The notes under the pieces: generated by a model
The model's input: only the letters and a program-made list of their open reading frames with translations
Database searches by the model: none
Told to the model about the DNA's origin: nothing
In this document: positions 22,660 through 31,113 of the stretch, in pieces
How positions within the stretch are numbered: position 1 is the first letter of the stretch
How the letters are laid out: each line of letters starts with the position of its first letter
Position numbers and translations under genes: made by a program
DNA from: Eimeria necatrix
Taxonomy: Eukaryota > Apicomplexa > Conoidasida > Eucoccidiorida > Eimeriidae
NCBI RefSeq assembly: GCF_000499385.1
Contig: NW_013654905.1
Location: 1-31,152 of the forward strand
DNA: 31,152 nucleotides
Direction of reading: 5' to 3'

Positions 22660-23568
22660 ATGTCGCTTCGGAGGGCTCGAACTCTCCTCGTCTTGTTCAC
22701 AGGGCTGTCGCTGCAGCGGCTCTCAACAGCAGCTCCTGGCTACGACGTCTCTCTGACGGACGGTGCAGCAGCAGACACGCCGGCTGCAAGAGATGCGGCC
22801 TCAGCAGCAGCAACTGCAGCAGCAACAGCAGCAGCAGCAGCAGCGACGGCAGCCGGAGAGGAGCAGCAACTCGCTCCAGACCTCCCCCCTGCCCCAGACG
22901 ATAGACAGCCAGACAGCACTGCAACAACAGCAGAGTTTGTAACTTTGCCTCTTTCGACTTCGGACATATTAGCTGCTGCCCTTGGACCTTATGATGAACG
23001 GCTAGGGCCAGTTGTTGCAGCAGCCGCAGCAGCAGCTGCTGCTGCGGCGTTAGTTGCTGCTGCAAAAACGCAGCCACCGCAAGACTCTGCGCCCCCTGCA
23101 GCCACTTCTGCTGCACCTGCTGCACCTGCTGCTGCTCCGCCTGTCGACGTGCCCTTAGAAGACAGCAGCACGTTTGACGTGCAGCTGTACTTGTCGCCGC
23201 AGCAGCAGCAGCAGCGGCTGCAGCGCCAGCAGCGCTGGCTGCCTCCCCGCGAGCAGCAAGACGTGATGCTGCAGCAGCTGCTTCAGTACACTGCTGCACA
23301 GGCCTGGGATATCTACAGAGCTTCTCGCCTGAGCGCCTTTACTGACGCAGCCTCTTCATATTTCTTAGTTAAGCGGCAGCAGCAGCCCCAACGGCAGCAG
23401 AAGCAGCAGCAGCAGCAGGATCAGCAGACCCAGCAGCAGCAGGAGCAGCAGCCGGAACAACAGGCCCAGCAGCAGGAGCAGCAGCCGGAACCACAGCAGG
23501 AGCAGCAGCCGGAACCACAGCAGCAGCAAGACGCGCAGCAGCAGGAGCAAGGAGAGGAGCGCCCGTAG
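22660..23568 (+). CDS. Secreted Ala/Gln-rich protein, unknown function
   Basis: A single open frame of 302 codons starts at an ATG in good context (CAACATGTCG). It opens with a textbook signal peptide: basic MSLRRAR, hydrophobic TLLVLFTGL, and likely cleavage after STA (about residue 24). The mature protein has poly-Ala stretches (about 44-65 and 119-136), Ala/Pro-rich linkers, and one non-repetitive block with FDVQLYLSP, AQAWDIYRASRLSAF and SSYFLVKR (about residues 167-238). The tail alternates QQ with EP/EQ (about 240-302). No known domain is recognised. Secretion, possibly to an apical organelle or the parasitophorous vacuole, is inferred from the signal peptide only. GCA/CAG-rich sequence continues for 120 bp past the stop in another frame, so a spliced variant with a different tail cannot be excluded. 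Confidence 0.75.
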   Translation: MSLRRARTLLVLFTGLSLQRLSTAAPGYDVSLTDGAAADTPAARDAASAAATAAATAAAAAATAAGEEQQLAPDLPPAPDDRQPDSTATTAEFVTLPLSTSDILAAALGPYDERLGPVVAAAAAAAAAAALVAAAKTQPPQDSAPPAATSAAPAAPAAAPPVDVPLEDSSTFDVQLYLSPQQQQQRLQRQQRWLPPREQQDVMLQQLLQYTAAQAWDIYRASRLSAFTDAASSYFLVKRQQQPQRQQKQQQQQDQQTQQQQEQQPEQQAQQQEQQPEPQQEQQPEPQQQQDAQQQEQGEERP

Positions 23569-23741
23569 CAGCAGCGCGCAGAAGACTCAGCAGCAGCAGC
23601 AGCAGCAGCAAGCCTCGCAGCAGAGGCCCCAGCCAGGGGAGCAGAAGAAGCAACAGCAGCGCAGCAGCAGCAGCGCGACGGGCATTGAAGGCGGGCTTTC
23701 TGTTGGGCGAATTCGCAGCATTTATGCCGCTTAAACGCCAC

Positions 23742-23788
23742 AAATAAATTAATAAATTAATTAATTAAATTAATTAATTAATTAAAAT
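23742..23788. repeat. AATT/TTAA low-complexity tract
   Basis: The tract is made of AATAAATTAATT-type units and lies about 175 bp after the stop of the secreted-protein gene. It contains AATAAA-like words and could include the polyadenylation region, but no single site can be picked out. Confidence 0.7.
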
Positions 23789-23878
23789 AAATCCCCTTGG
23801 CTTAAAAACATTTTTGTCCTTTTGACAGCAGCGCCTCTTGAGAGGCGCTTGGTTTGACTTGAACACAGCGACGCTCAG

Positions 23879-24031
23879 ATGCGTCTAATTTGTCTATCGG
23901 CTGTTGCTGCTGCTGCTGCTGTTGCTGTTGCTGCTGCAGCTGCTGTCGCTGCTGTTGCTGTTGCTGCTGCTGCTGAAGCTACGGCTTCCGTCAAGGTAGA
24001 ACTGCACTGTTTGAAGCCTTCTGCCTCTTAG
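23879..24031 (+). CDS. Candidate 50-codon ORF resembling a signal-peptide exon
   Basis: ATG at 23879, TAG at 24029-24031. The product starts MRLICLSAV and continues as almost pure Ala/Val to EATASVK. It resembles a long secretion signal. A donor-like AAG|GTAGAA at about 23996 would end an exon right after the signal. No downstream exon could be identified, and GCT/GTT triplet runs give such sequences by chance. It lies convergent to BUD23, beyond its stop codon. Confidence 0.2.
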   Translation: MRLICLSAVAAAAAVAVAAAAAVAAVAVAAAAEATASVKVELHCLKPSAS

Positions 24032-24055
24032 CTTGAGCACTAGGAACGAGCACAA

Positions 24056-24086
<31 letters not shown>

Positions 24087-24178
24087 TGCGGCTACCGGCG
24101 GAAACGGCGCAGCACAACGCACCAGCTGCTGCAGCAGCAGCAGCCGCCAGCCATTGTCACTTCGACTTCGCGCGGCCG

Positions 24179-24230
24179 AGGTGTACATACACCTGAAAGC
24201 CGGCGCAGGCGCCGAGGTGTACATACACCT
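24179..24230. repeat. Pair of 16-bp near-palindromes (GTGTACATACAC core)
   Basis: Two identical copies of AGGTGTACATACACCT lie at 24179-24194 and 24215-24230, start to start 36 bp, separated by a GC-rich spacer. They are 21-72 bp beyond the BUD23 stop codon, so probably in its 3' untranslated region. A related perfect palindrome pair occurs at 25715-25769. Confidence 0.85.
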
Positions 24231-24250
24231 GAGTCGGCGCAGCCAAAAAC

Positions 24251-26659
24251 TCAAAATTTGTCTTTTCTTTTTCTTCCAGAGTACTTCGAGTCTGGCCGAA
24301 CTTTCTTTCCCTGCATCAGCCAGCAGCAAACGCAGCACCCAAACGTCGGCGCTGCAGCAAGTGCGGCTGCAGCAGCAGCTGAACAAGCAGCTGCAGCAGC
24401 AGCAGCAGCAGCAGCAGCGGGCGTAGGCTGCGAGCTCCCTTGTCTTCGCTCTTGCTGCTAAGCGCGGTAGCCGCAGCAACAGCGGGTTGTGCAACAGCAG
24501 CAGAAGTAGCAGCAGCAACAGAATCGAAAACAGCAGCAGAATCAGTAGCAGCAGCAGAGTAAGAAGCAGCAGCAGGATGGGAAGCGGCGGCAGAATCGGA
24601 AGAAGCAGACGCAGATGCAACAACAGAGGCAGAGTCAAAAGAAGTAGCAGCAGCAAGGCGCGCAGCAGCAGCATCAGCAGAGAGACCCAGCAGCAGCAGC
24701 AGCAGCAGCAGGAACAAAAAGACTGGCAGCAGCAGCAGCACTTCTGGTGGATCCAAACCTTCACGCTTTGTTTCTCTTTCTTCTTGGCGATCCATTCCTT
24801 CTTAGAAATTTGTTTCTTCGCTCTCCGCCCAGATACCAGAGGCCGTCTGATAAGTACCACCAAAACCCTAAACCCTAAACCCTAAACCCTAAACCCTAAA
24901 CCTTGCAGTCTGGCGTCGAAGCGCGGAGCCTCCGCTTCAGGCGCCAGCCGTTAGCTCTCAACCCTCTGGGGAAAATCACAGCTGGATCCAAAACCCAAGC
25001 CCCATACCCTAAACAATAAGCCCCAAACCCTAAACCCTAAACCCTAAACCCTAAACCCTAAACCCTAAACCCTCGGGTTCTCACTCTCTTCCTTCGTTGA
25101 TAATCGCAGAAGTGCCCAGGGCTTTCGGCAGCTGCTGCAGCTTCCGCGCGTGGCCTCCTGGCAGCCACAAACATAAGAAGTACCTGCGCAGAAACAGCAG
25201 CAGCAGCAGCAGCAGCAGCTGAAGCGGCAGCAGCAGACGCAGCAGCAACGGTAGCAGCAGAGGCGGCGCAGCAACAGGCAGCATCAGCTGACGTTCACGC
25301 TTCCGCAAATGCAGCAGCAGCAGCAGAAACGGAAAGGCAGCAGCAGCTGCAGCCGCAACGTGTGAAGCACCCAGGACACATATCCACTGCAGCAGCAGCA
25401 GCAGCAGCAGCATTAGCAGCAGCAGCTCACTTTTTGGCTCTGGTTGAATTGGGAAAGTCAACTACAAGGCCACCCTCGAAGCCGCTGCGCAGAGCAGCAG
25501 AAGTCAGGCTTTCGAGCTGCTCCGCGCTGTCTGGGTAAAACTGTAAGGCCTGCAGCAGCAGCAGCAGCAGCAGCAGCAGCCGCAGCAACCGCACCATCCG
25601 CCATAGAAGCAGCCACAGCAGCAGCAGCAGCAGCAACACGGCAGCAGATTGCACTCCTCTCTAGAAGATAGCCCCACAGTCCCAAAAGTGAGGCAAAACG
25701 CAGAAGCGCAGCCCGGGTGTACGTACACCTCAGCCACAGCCCCACGCTGCTGCAGGTGTACGTACACCTCATTCACTAAACAAATTTTACTTCTCGTGTT
25801 TTCTACTTCGGTGCCAATCGAAGCAAAATTAAAAATAAAAAACGAGTTGCTGCGAGCGGCTCCGCAGCTGCAGCCGCCCTCAACTCGCGGCCTCCAAACC
25901 CTAAACCCTAAACCCTAAACCCTAAACCCTAGCTAGTAAAACCGGGGGCAGCGAGGCTGCGGGGCCACCGCTGGGGTGTACTTACTGCTCGAGCTCCGGG
26001 CTTCAGCGCTCTCGCGAGATGTTCAAAGAAGCAAGTTTGGCGTCTGTAGGAAGAAGCAGCGTGTGCGGGCCTGCGCTGCCGCTGCTGCTGCTGCTGCTGC
26101 TGCAGCAGCAGCAGCTGCTGGTCCGAGGCCTCATCCTCGTCCATGTCCTCTTCCTCACCCCCGCCGCTGCTCCCCCCCGCTGCTTCCGCTCCCGCTGCTG
26201 CTCCCGCTGCTGCTGCTGCTGCTGCTGCTGCTGTGTTTTCGGGTGTACGTACAGCGTCGGCTATATCCGACTTAATGTCTGAACAGAGCCACTGAATGGC
26301 GCTGATAGAAATGGCCCCGTCAAATGTGCCTGGCCTGAAGTAGAAGGCTGCAAGCCCAACGCGCACAAACCCTAAACCCTAAACCCTAAACCCTAAACCC
26401 TAAACCCTAAACCCTAGAGCTTCACGTATACTCTAATTCTTGGGCGGCTCACACGCCCAGGCTTGCGCCTGAGCTCGATGCCGTGTACAGCAGCCTGAAT
26501 GCAGATCTTGGCTGTAAGCCTTAGGGTTTAGGGTTTAGGGTTTAGGGTTTGGGGTTTACGTTTTCCCAAGTCCGCGAGCAGAGCATCTGCAGCTTCCAGG
26601 TTCTCCAACTCTCTGGCTTCCTCTGCAGCCACAGCAGCAGCAGCGCAGCTGCGTCGCTT

Positions 26660-26693
<34 letters not shown>

Positions 26694-26901
26694 GTGTCCC
26701 TAGGCTTGATCTGCTGCGTCAACTCCGATTCAAACTAATGCTGCTAATGCTGCTGCTGCGCGTTTAAGTCTTAGCTGCTGCTGCTCTCCGTTTGCTGCTG
26801 CAGCAGCCTCACTCCTATTTGCTGCAGAGCCTACACTAAGTGGTGTTGCTCAGCAAAAGCAGCAGCAACTCAGGCCACCCGGCCACCCGGTTAGCAGCCA
26901 T

Positions 26902-26937
<36 letters not shown>

Positions 26938-28219
26938 TGCTGCAAGCTGCAGCACTAGCAGCGGCGGCAGCAGCAGAATAAGCAGCCAGAGCAACCACAG
27001 CCGAGCTGACTGCGGCAGCAGCAGCAGCAGCAGCCCTGATACCCACAGCTGCATCCGAGGCAGCAGCACAGCCGCAGCCGCAGCAGCACAGCAGCAGCAG
27101 CACAGCAGCAGCACGTGTCGTCGTCGTCGTCGTCGATGGATCGTACACAGAACTCTACAGTTCAGGTACTACGAAATGGCCTTTCTCAGAAACAGCAGAG
27201 CCGCTCATGCCGCAGCCAAATCCCAGGTCTAAGACAAGGCAGCTCTGCAGCAGCAGCAGCAGCAAACGCAGCAGCAGCAGCAAGTGCAACAGCAGCAGAC
27301 GCACAAGAAACAGCAACAGCCAACGCGGCAGCAGCTGCAGCAGTAGCAGCAGCAGCAGCAGCTCATGCTCCACAATGCCAGCAGAAAACGCAGCCGCAAC
27401 AACAGCAGCAGCAGCAGCAGCAAAAGTAGCAGCAGCTGCGAGTGTCGGCAAAGCAGCAGCAGCAAAAACAGCAGCTCCAGGTACAGCAGCAGCAGCAGCA
27501 GCAAGCTGACGAACAGTAGCAGCAGGAGGCATATAGCTGCCGCAGGAGTAGCAACAGCTGCAGGAGCAGCAGCTGCAGTTCTAGAAGCAGCAGAAACAGG
27601 TGCACATACAGCAGCAGCAGCAGCAGCAACAGGTGCACATACAGCAGCAGCAGCAGCAACAACAGGTGCACAAACAGCAGCAGCAGCAGCAGAAAGAGGT
27701 GCACGCATAGCAGCAGCAGCAGCCACAGGTGTACGCCCATCAGCAGCAGCAGCAGAAAGCCCATCAGTGGCAGGAGCAGGTGTAAATGAAGCAGCAGCAA
27801 GGTGCAGCAGCAGCAACAGCAGCAGCAGCAGACACAGCAGCAGCAGCAGCAGCATACTTCGTCCTCCGGCAGCAGCAGCATCTCCAGAGCCCTTTCTGCC
27901 AGCTGCCGCTGCACTGCATGCATGCGGGAGCTGCGGGCGTAGCGCTGCGTCTCTTCTTCTCCATAATACTACAAAACAAAAGCAAATTAAAAAATAAAAA
28001 TAAAAATAAAAATAAAAATAAAAAATAAAAATAAATTCAATTAAATGAGCAGCAAATATCCAACTCACTGAACGGCGCAGACGCGCAGCAGCAGGGGGCA
28101 GCAGCAAGCATGAGCTGAGCGCAGCAACTTGCGAAGAAACCCCAAAAAAGGGTTTAGGGTTTAGGGTTTAGGGTTTGGCTCACAACGTCCGCGGGGAGAA
28201 GGTGCTCCGGCCGACTCAT
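24251..28219 (-). CDS. BUD23: 18S rRNA (guanine-N7)-methyltransferase Bud23, nine exons
   Basis: Exons in transcript order: 28219-28184, 27968-27858, 27244-27173, 26734-26560, 26347-25986, 25549-25431, 25183-25085, 24846-24765, 24310-24251. All splice phases match and the total is 1,116 nt (371 residues). Bud23, with Trm112, methylates 18S rRNA in 40S biogenesis. Diagnostic segments: [10 protein letters not shown] then [37 protein letters not shown]-binding [24 protein letters not shown] end of exon 4; [78 protein letters not shown]; and the terminal [16 protein letters not shown]. These follow human BUD23 from end to end. Exon 5 carries an insert of about 60 residues (poly-Ala, EEEDMDEDE, poly-Gln). 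The weak part is exon 4: only 26622-26560 shows homology, and the expected VGxDIS..ML motif between exons 3 and 4 was not found, so an extra small exon may be missing. Introns contain CTG runs and telomere-like arrays. Confidence 0.93.
24863..24904. repeat. Telomere-like array, about six units (AAACCCT on +)
   Basis: Five perfect AAACCCT units and one variant lie in BUD23 intron 7. In the sense of BUD23 the array reads AGGGTTT and ends 16 nt before exon 8. The intron's other end has a second array in the same orientation. Confidence 0.95.
25025..25073. repeat. Telomere-like array, seven units (AAACCCT on +)
   Basis: Seven perfect units, preceded on the left by degenerate ones (near 25005-25024). 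In BUD23 sense it begins 11 nt after the exon 7 donor (GTGAGAACCCG), at the 5' end of intron 7. Confidence 0.95.
25715..25769. repeat. Pair of 16-bp palindromes (GTGTACGTACAC core) in BUD23 intron 5
   Basis: GGGTGTACGTACACCT lies at 25715-25730 and the perfect palindrome AGGTGTACGTACACCT at 25754-25769, start to start 39 bp. They differ from the pair at 24179-24230 only at the centre (CGTA versus CATA). A partial copy (GGGTGTACGTAC) lies within BUD23 exon 5 at about 26241-26252. Confidence 0.85.
25896..25930. repeat. Telomere-like array, five units (AAACCCT on +)
   Basis: Five perfect units in BUD23 intron 5, about 55 nt after the strong donor GTAAGT that ends exon 5. In gene sense it reads AGGGTTT. 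Confidence 0.95.
26367..26415. repeat. Telomere-like array, seven units (AAACCCT on +), 3' end of BUD23 intron 4
   Basis: Seven perfect units. In gene sense (AGGGTTT) the array ends 19 nt before exon 5, next to the acceptor TTGGGCTTGCAG. It is the inverted partner of the array at 26521-26557 across a spacer of about 105 bp. Confidence 0.95.
26521..26557. repeat. Telomere-like array, about five units (TTTAGGG on +), at the donor of BUD23 intron 4
   Basis: In gene sense the exon ends AAAC and the intron starts GT followed at once by AAACCCC and then AAACCCT units. The array therefore supplies positions +3 onward of the 5' splice site. Orientation is opposite to the array at the other end of the same intron. 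Confidence 0.95.
27980..28045. repeat. (AAAAAT)n tract, pyrimidine-rich in BUD23 sense
   Basis: AAAAAT hexamers repeat about nine times on the plus strand. In BUD23 sense this is TTTTTA-rich and leads into the acceptor TTGCTTTTGTTTTGTAG of exon 2, so it probably doubles as the polypyrimidine region of intron 1. Confidence 0.85.
28149..28176. repeat. Telomere-like array, four units (AGGGTTT on +), 5' end of BUD23 intron 1
   Basis: In gene sense the donor GTGAGCC is followed directly by four AAACCCT units. The array begins at intron position 8. Confidence 0.95.
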
Positions 28220-28433
28220 GGCTGCAGCCGCTAGCAAAGTGCAGCAGCAGCAGCAGCAGCAGGAACAGCAGCAGCAGCAACTACTGCAGCAGCAGCAACT
28301 GCAGCAGCAGCAACTGCAGCAGCAGCTTTTCTTCTCCGCAGGAGCTGCTCTCCAGGCCCGTCTTCTTCTCTTTCTCGCTGCTGCTGCTTCTTTTGAATAT
28401 TATTTATTTATTTTTTCTGAACTTTTCATCATT

Positions 28434-28492
28434 TGTAATTATTTTTAATTATTTGCAATTAATTAATTTATTTATTTATTTATTTGCTGCTT
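28434..28492. repeat. ATTT/AATT low-complexity tract
   Basis: A T-rich tract with AATTATTT and then TTTATTTATTTA units, within the BUD23 upstream region. Confidence 0.8.
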
Positions 28493-28602
28493 TGTTTCTT
28501 CCTTTTTGCTTCTCTCGGGCTTCCTCGGCTCGCAGGTCTTGGCTCTCTCCTCTTCAAAGCAGCAGCGCAGCACTGCTGGAAAAAATAACAGAAGGCTTTG
28601 CG

Positions 28603-28637
28603 AGGGTTTAGGGTTTAGGGTTTAGGGTTTAGGGTTT
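28603..28637. repeat. Telomere-like array, five units (AGGGTTT on +), upstream of BUD23
   Basis: Five AGGGTTT units followed by degenerate GGGTTTGGG. It is the only telomere-like array here outside the modelled BUD23 gene, 384 bp upstream of its ATG. Its orientation matches the arrays in introns 1 and 4. Confidence 0.95.
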
Positions 28638-29374
28638 GGGTTTGGGGCTCCGAAGGCTGGGCAAAAGACGAGGGCAGCAGCAGCTCCAGCTGCAGCAGCA
28701 GAGCCTGGCAGTTTACGCGCTGCGGCATAAAGAAAAAAAAGGCTAGATTTGCAGTTTTAATGCTGTGCTGCTGCTGCTGCTGCTGCACGAGCTGCAGCTG
28801 CTGCTGCTGCTGCTGTGGGCCCCCGGGCCTCGCAGCCCCACGGCAGCATCGACAGGGGCCCCCCAGGGGCCCCCCGCAGCCCTGGTCGTACGAAATGCCA
28901 TTACTTGGAGTGAAATTTTGCAAAATATTGAAAAATTGAGAAATATAAATCAAAAAATTCCAAATAAGAGTCAATAAAACCCAAAAAGAAGACTCAAGGC
29001 GCCCCCCAGGGGCTCCCAGGGGCCCCGAGGCGCTCGGCGTTCACATTTGGGTCATTTCAAATAATTTGAGCAGCTCACAAATAATTTATTTGGTCTAAAA
29101 GGGTCATTTAAATTCAGAAAAGACGCCAGAGTTGCAGATGAAAGCTGGCAGCAGCAGCAGCAGTGAAAGCACCAGCAGCAGCAACTGCAGCGGCAGCAGC
29201 AACTGCAGCAGCAGCAGCAGCAGCAGGTGTTTTGACACGGCTACAGGCTCTCATGTGTCCTTGAAAGGCTCACAACTGCAGCTGCTGCCCTCTTACGGCG
29301 GTCACATGCACTGAATAGGCAGCTGCTGCTGTTGCTGCTGCTGCTGCCGCTGCTGCTGCTGCTGCTGCTGCCAG

Positions 29375-29478
29375 AGGAGAGAAGGCCAAATGCGACACTT
29401 TGGAGAAGTCTGCTGCCACATAGGAGCTGCTCAGCGGGCTGCGGCAGCAGCACCAGCGGCACGCTGCCAATCAGCAAG

Positions 29479-29519
<41 letters not shown>

Positions 29520-29881
29520 CTGTCCCCTGGTGCCGCTGGAGCTCACGTCGCTTGGCTTCTCTGTCTGCTGCTGCTGCAACCCCCGTGGCACCTGACCCTC
29601 CTAGGACCCGACTCCCCAGGGACTTCATCATTAACGCAGTGCAGTCTGCTGCAGCTTGAGGAGCAGAAGCAGCAGCAGCAGCAGCAGCAGCAGGGCCAGC
29701 AGAAGCAGCAGAAGCAGCAGGAGCATCGGCAGCAGCAGCAGCATCTCGATCCTTCAGAGTCTGCTGCTGCGCTGTGTGCAGCACAGATCGCCTTGTCTCT
29801 TTGTCTGGAGCTCTCCATAATATTTGCCGCTGATCTGCAGCGCATGCTGCAGCAGCCGCAGCAGCAGCAGCAGCAGCTCGC

Positions 29882-29915
<34 letters not shown>

Positions 29916-30600
29916 GCTGCTTCAAGTGGGCCCCACAAAGGCCAAAGACGCAAAGCTTTGGGGGCCTTGATGGGCCCTGATGAGATGCCTCGTGCTGCGC
30001 TGCACTGCGCAGTCCTGTTCCACCCCTTCACCAGCAGCAGCAGCAAGGGCAGCAGCAGCAGCAGCAGCAGCAGCAGCGGCAGCACCGGCTTCGCAGTTTC
30101 GGATCCTTTGAAGGGAGCTTGCCAGGCAGCCCTGCTGCTGCAGTCTCTGTGGGCTCACCTGCTGCTGCGCATGCAGCCCCAGTTCAACGCCAAGTAAGCA
30201 GCAGTGGCAGCAGCAGCAGCTGCTGCTGCAGCAGCAGCGGCAGCAGCAGCTGAAAGGGACAGCATGAGCTCAAGTGTGCTGGGGGCCCCTCTGGGGGGCC
30301 CCCCTGACCCTAAACGACACCCAATAGGGACCAGAAAGACAGGGCTTAGCGGAGGCAGCAGCTGCACTGTTGCTTCTGCTGCTGCTGCTTCTGCTCTTGC
30401 TGCTACTGCTGCTGCTGCTGCTGCTGCTAGCAGTGGCAGCAGCAGCTGAAAGGGGCAGCATGAGCTCAAGTGTGCTGGGGGCCCCTCTGGGGGGCCCCCC
30501 TGACCCTAAACGACACCCAATAGGGGCCAGAAAGGCAGGGCTTAGCGGAGGCAGCAGCTGCACTGTTGCTTCTGCTGCTGCTGCTTCTGCTCTTGCTGCT

Positions 30601-30637
<37 letters not shown>

Positions 30638-30741
30638 TGCTTTAGAGGTGCCGCACTTGCTGCTACGGCGCTTGGATACGGTGCTGTGCCACCTCCAGCG
30701 TGCGTAATGGTACGTTTGTGAGAGGCTTAGTAGTGGCTTTC

Positions 30742-30774
<33 letters not shown>

Positions 30775-31113
30775 TTATTTGCAGCAGCTGCTGCTGTTGC
30801 TATCATTTGCGGCGTTTGCTGCTGCTGCTTGGCGCCGGTGTAAAGCAGCACAGCTGCAGCAAGTCGGCGGCGCCTTCTGCTTCCGAAGCTGCTGTGTCTG
30901 TGTCTGCACGCATGCATCTCTTCGTCTTCAGCTTCACTGCTGCTGCTGCTGCTGCAGTTGCTGCTGCTGCTGCTGTTGCTGCTGGTGACTTCTCTTGAGT
31001 TGGGTGCTGCTGCCACTGCATTTGCGTCCCTGGCTGTGGGGCTGCCTAGCAGCACATGGCTGCCTCTCTTGCTGCTGCATTTGCTGCGCTTCAAAATCCG
31101 CTGCTGCCTTCAA

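Larger units (their letters stand above)
28220..29374. other. Region between divergent genes; repeats and AT-rich DNA, no supported gene
   Basis: This holds the upstream region of BUD23 (transcribed left) and probably the upstream part of the gene at 29375 (transcribed right). It contains CAG runs (28240-28325), an ATTT/AATT tract (about 28430-28492), a telomere-like array (28603-28637), GC palindromic runs of the GGGGCCCC type (about 28818-28875 and 29001-29030), and AT-rich DNA (about 28910-28985 and 29045-29110). A Ser-rich open frame at 29132-29314 could be an exon, but no splice-consistent link was found. Confidence 0.5.

Noticed and set aside
23991..24863. Long minus-strand open frame taken as a complete protein
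   Set aside because: Only two short parts (24846-24765 and, in a different frame, 24310-24251) match Bud23; the Leu/Cys-rich middle is intronic CTG repeat.
24033..27997. Plus-strand Ser/Ala/Gln/Arg-rich open frames across the BUD23 locus
   Set aside because: They arise from CAG runs that contain no stop in any frame. The conserved exons of BUD23 on the minus strand explain the region, and the plus frames show no conserved sequence.
24863..28637. Chromosome end or telomere fusion
   Set aside because: The heptamer arrays are short, occur in both orientations, are separated by unique sequence and lie inside an intact gene. The inverted pair has the orientation opposite to a fusion point.
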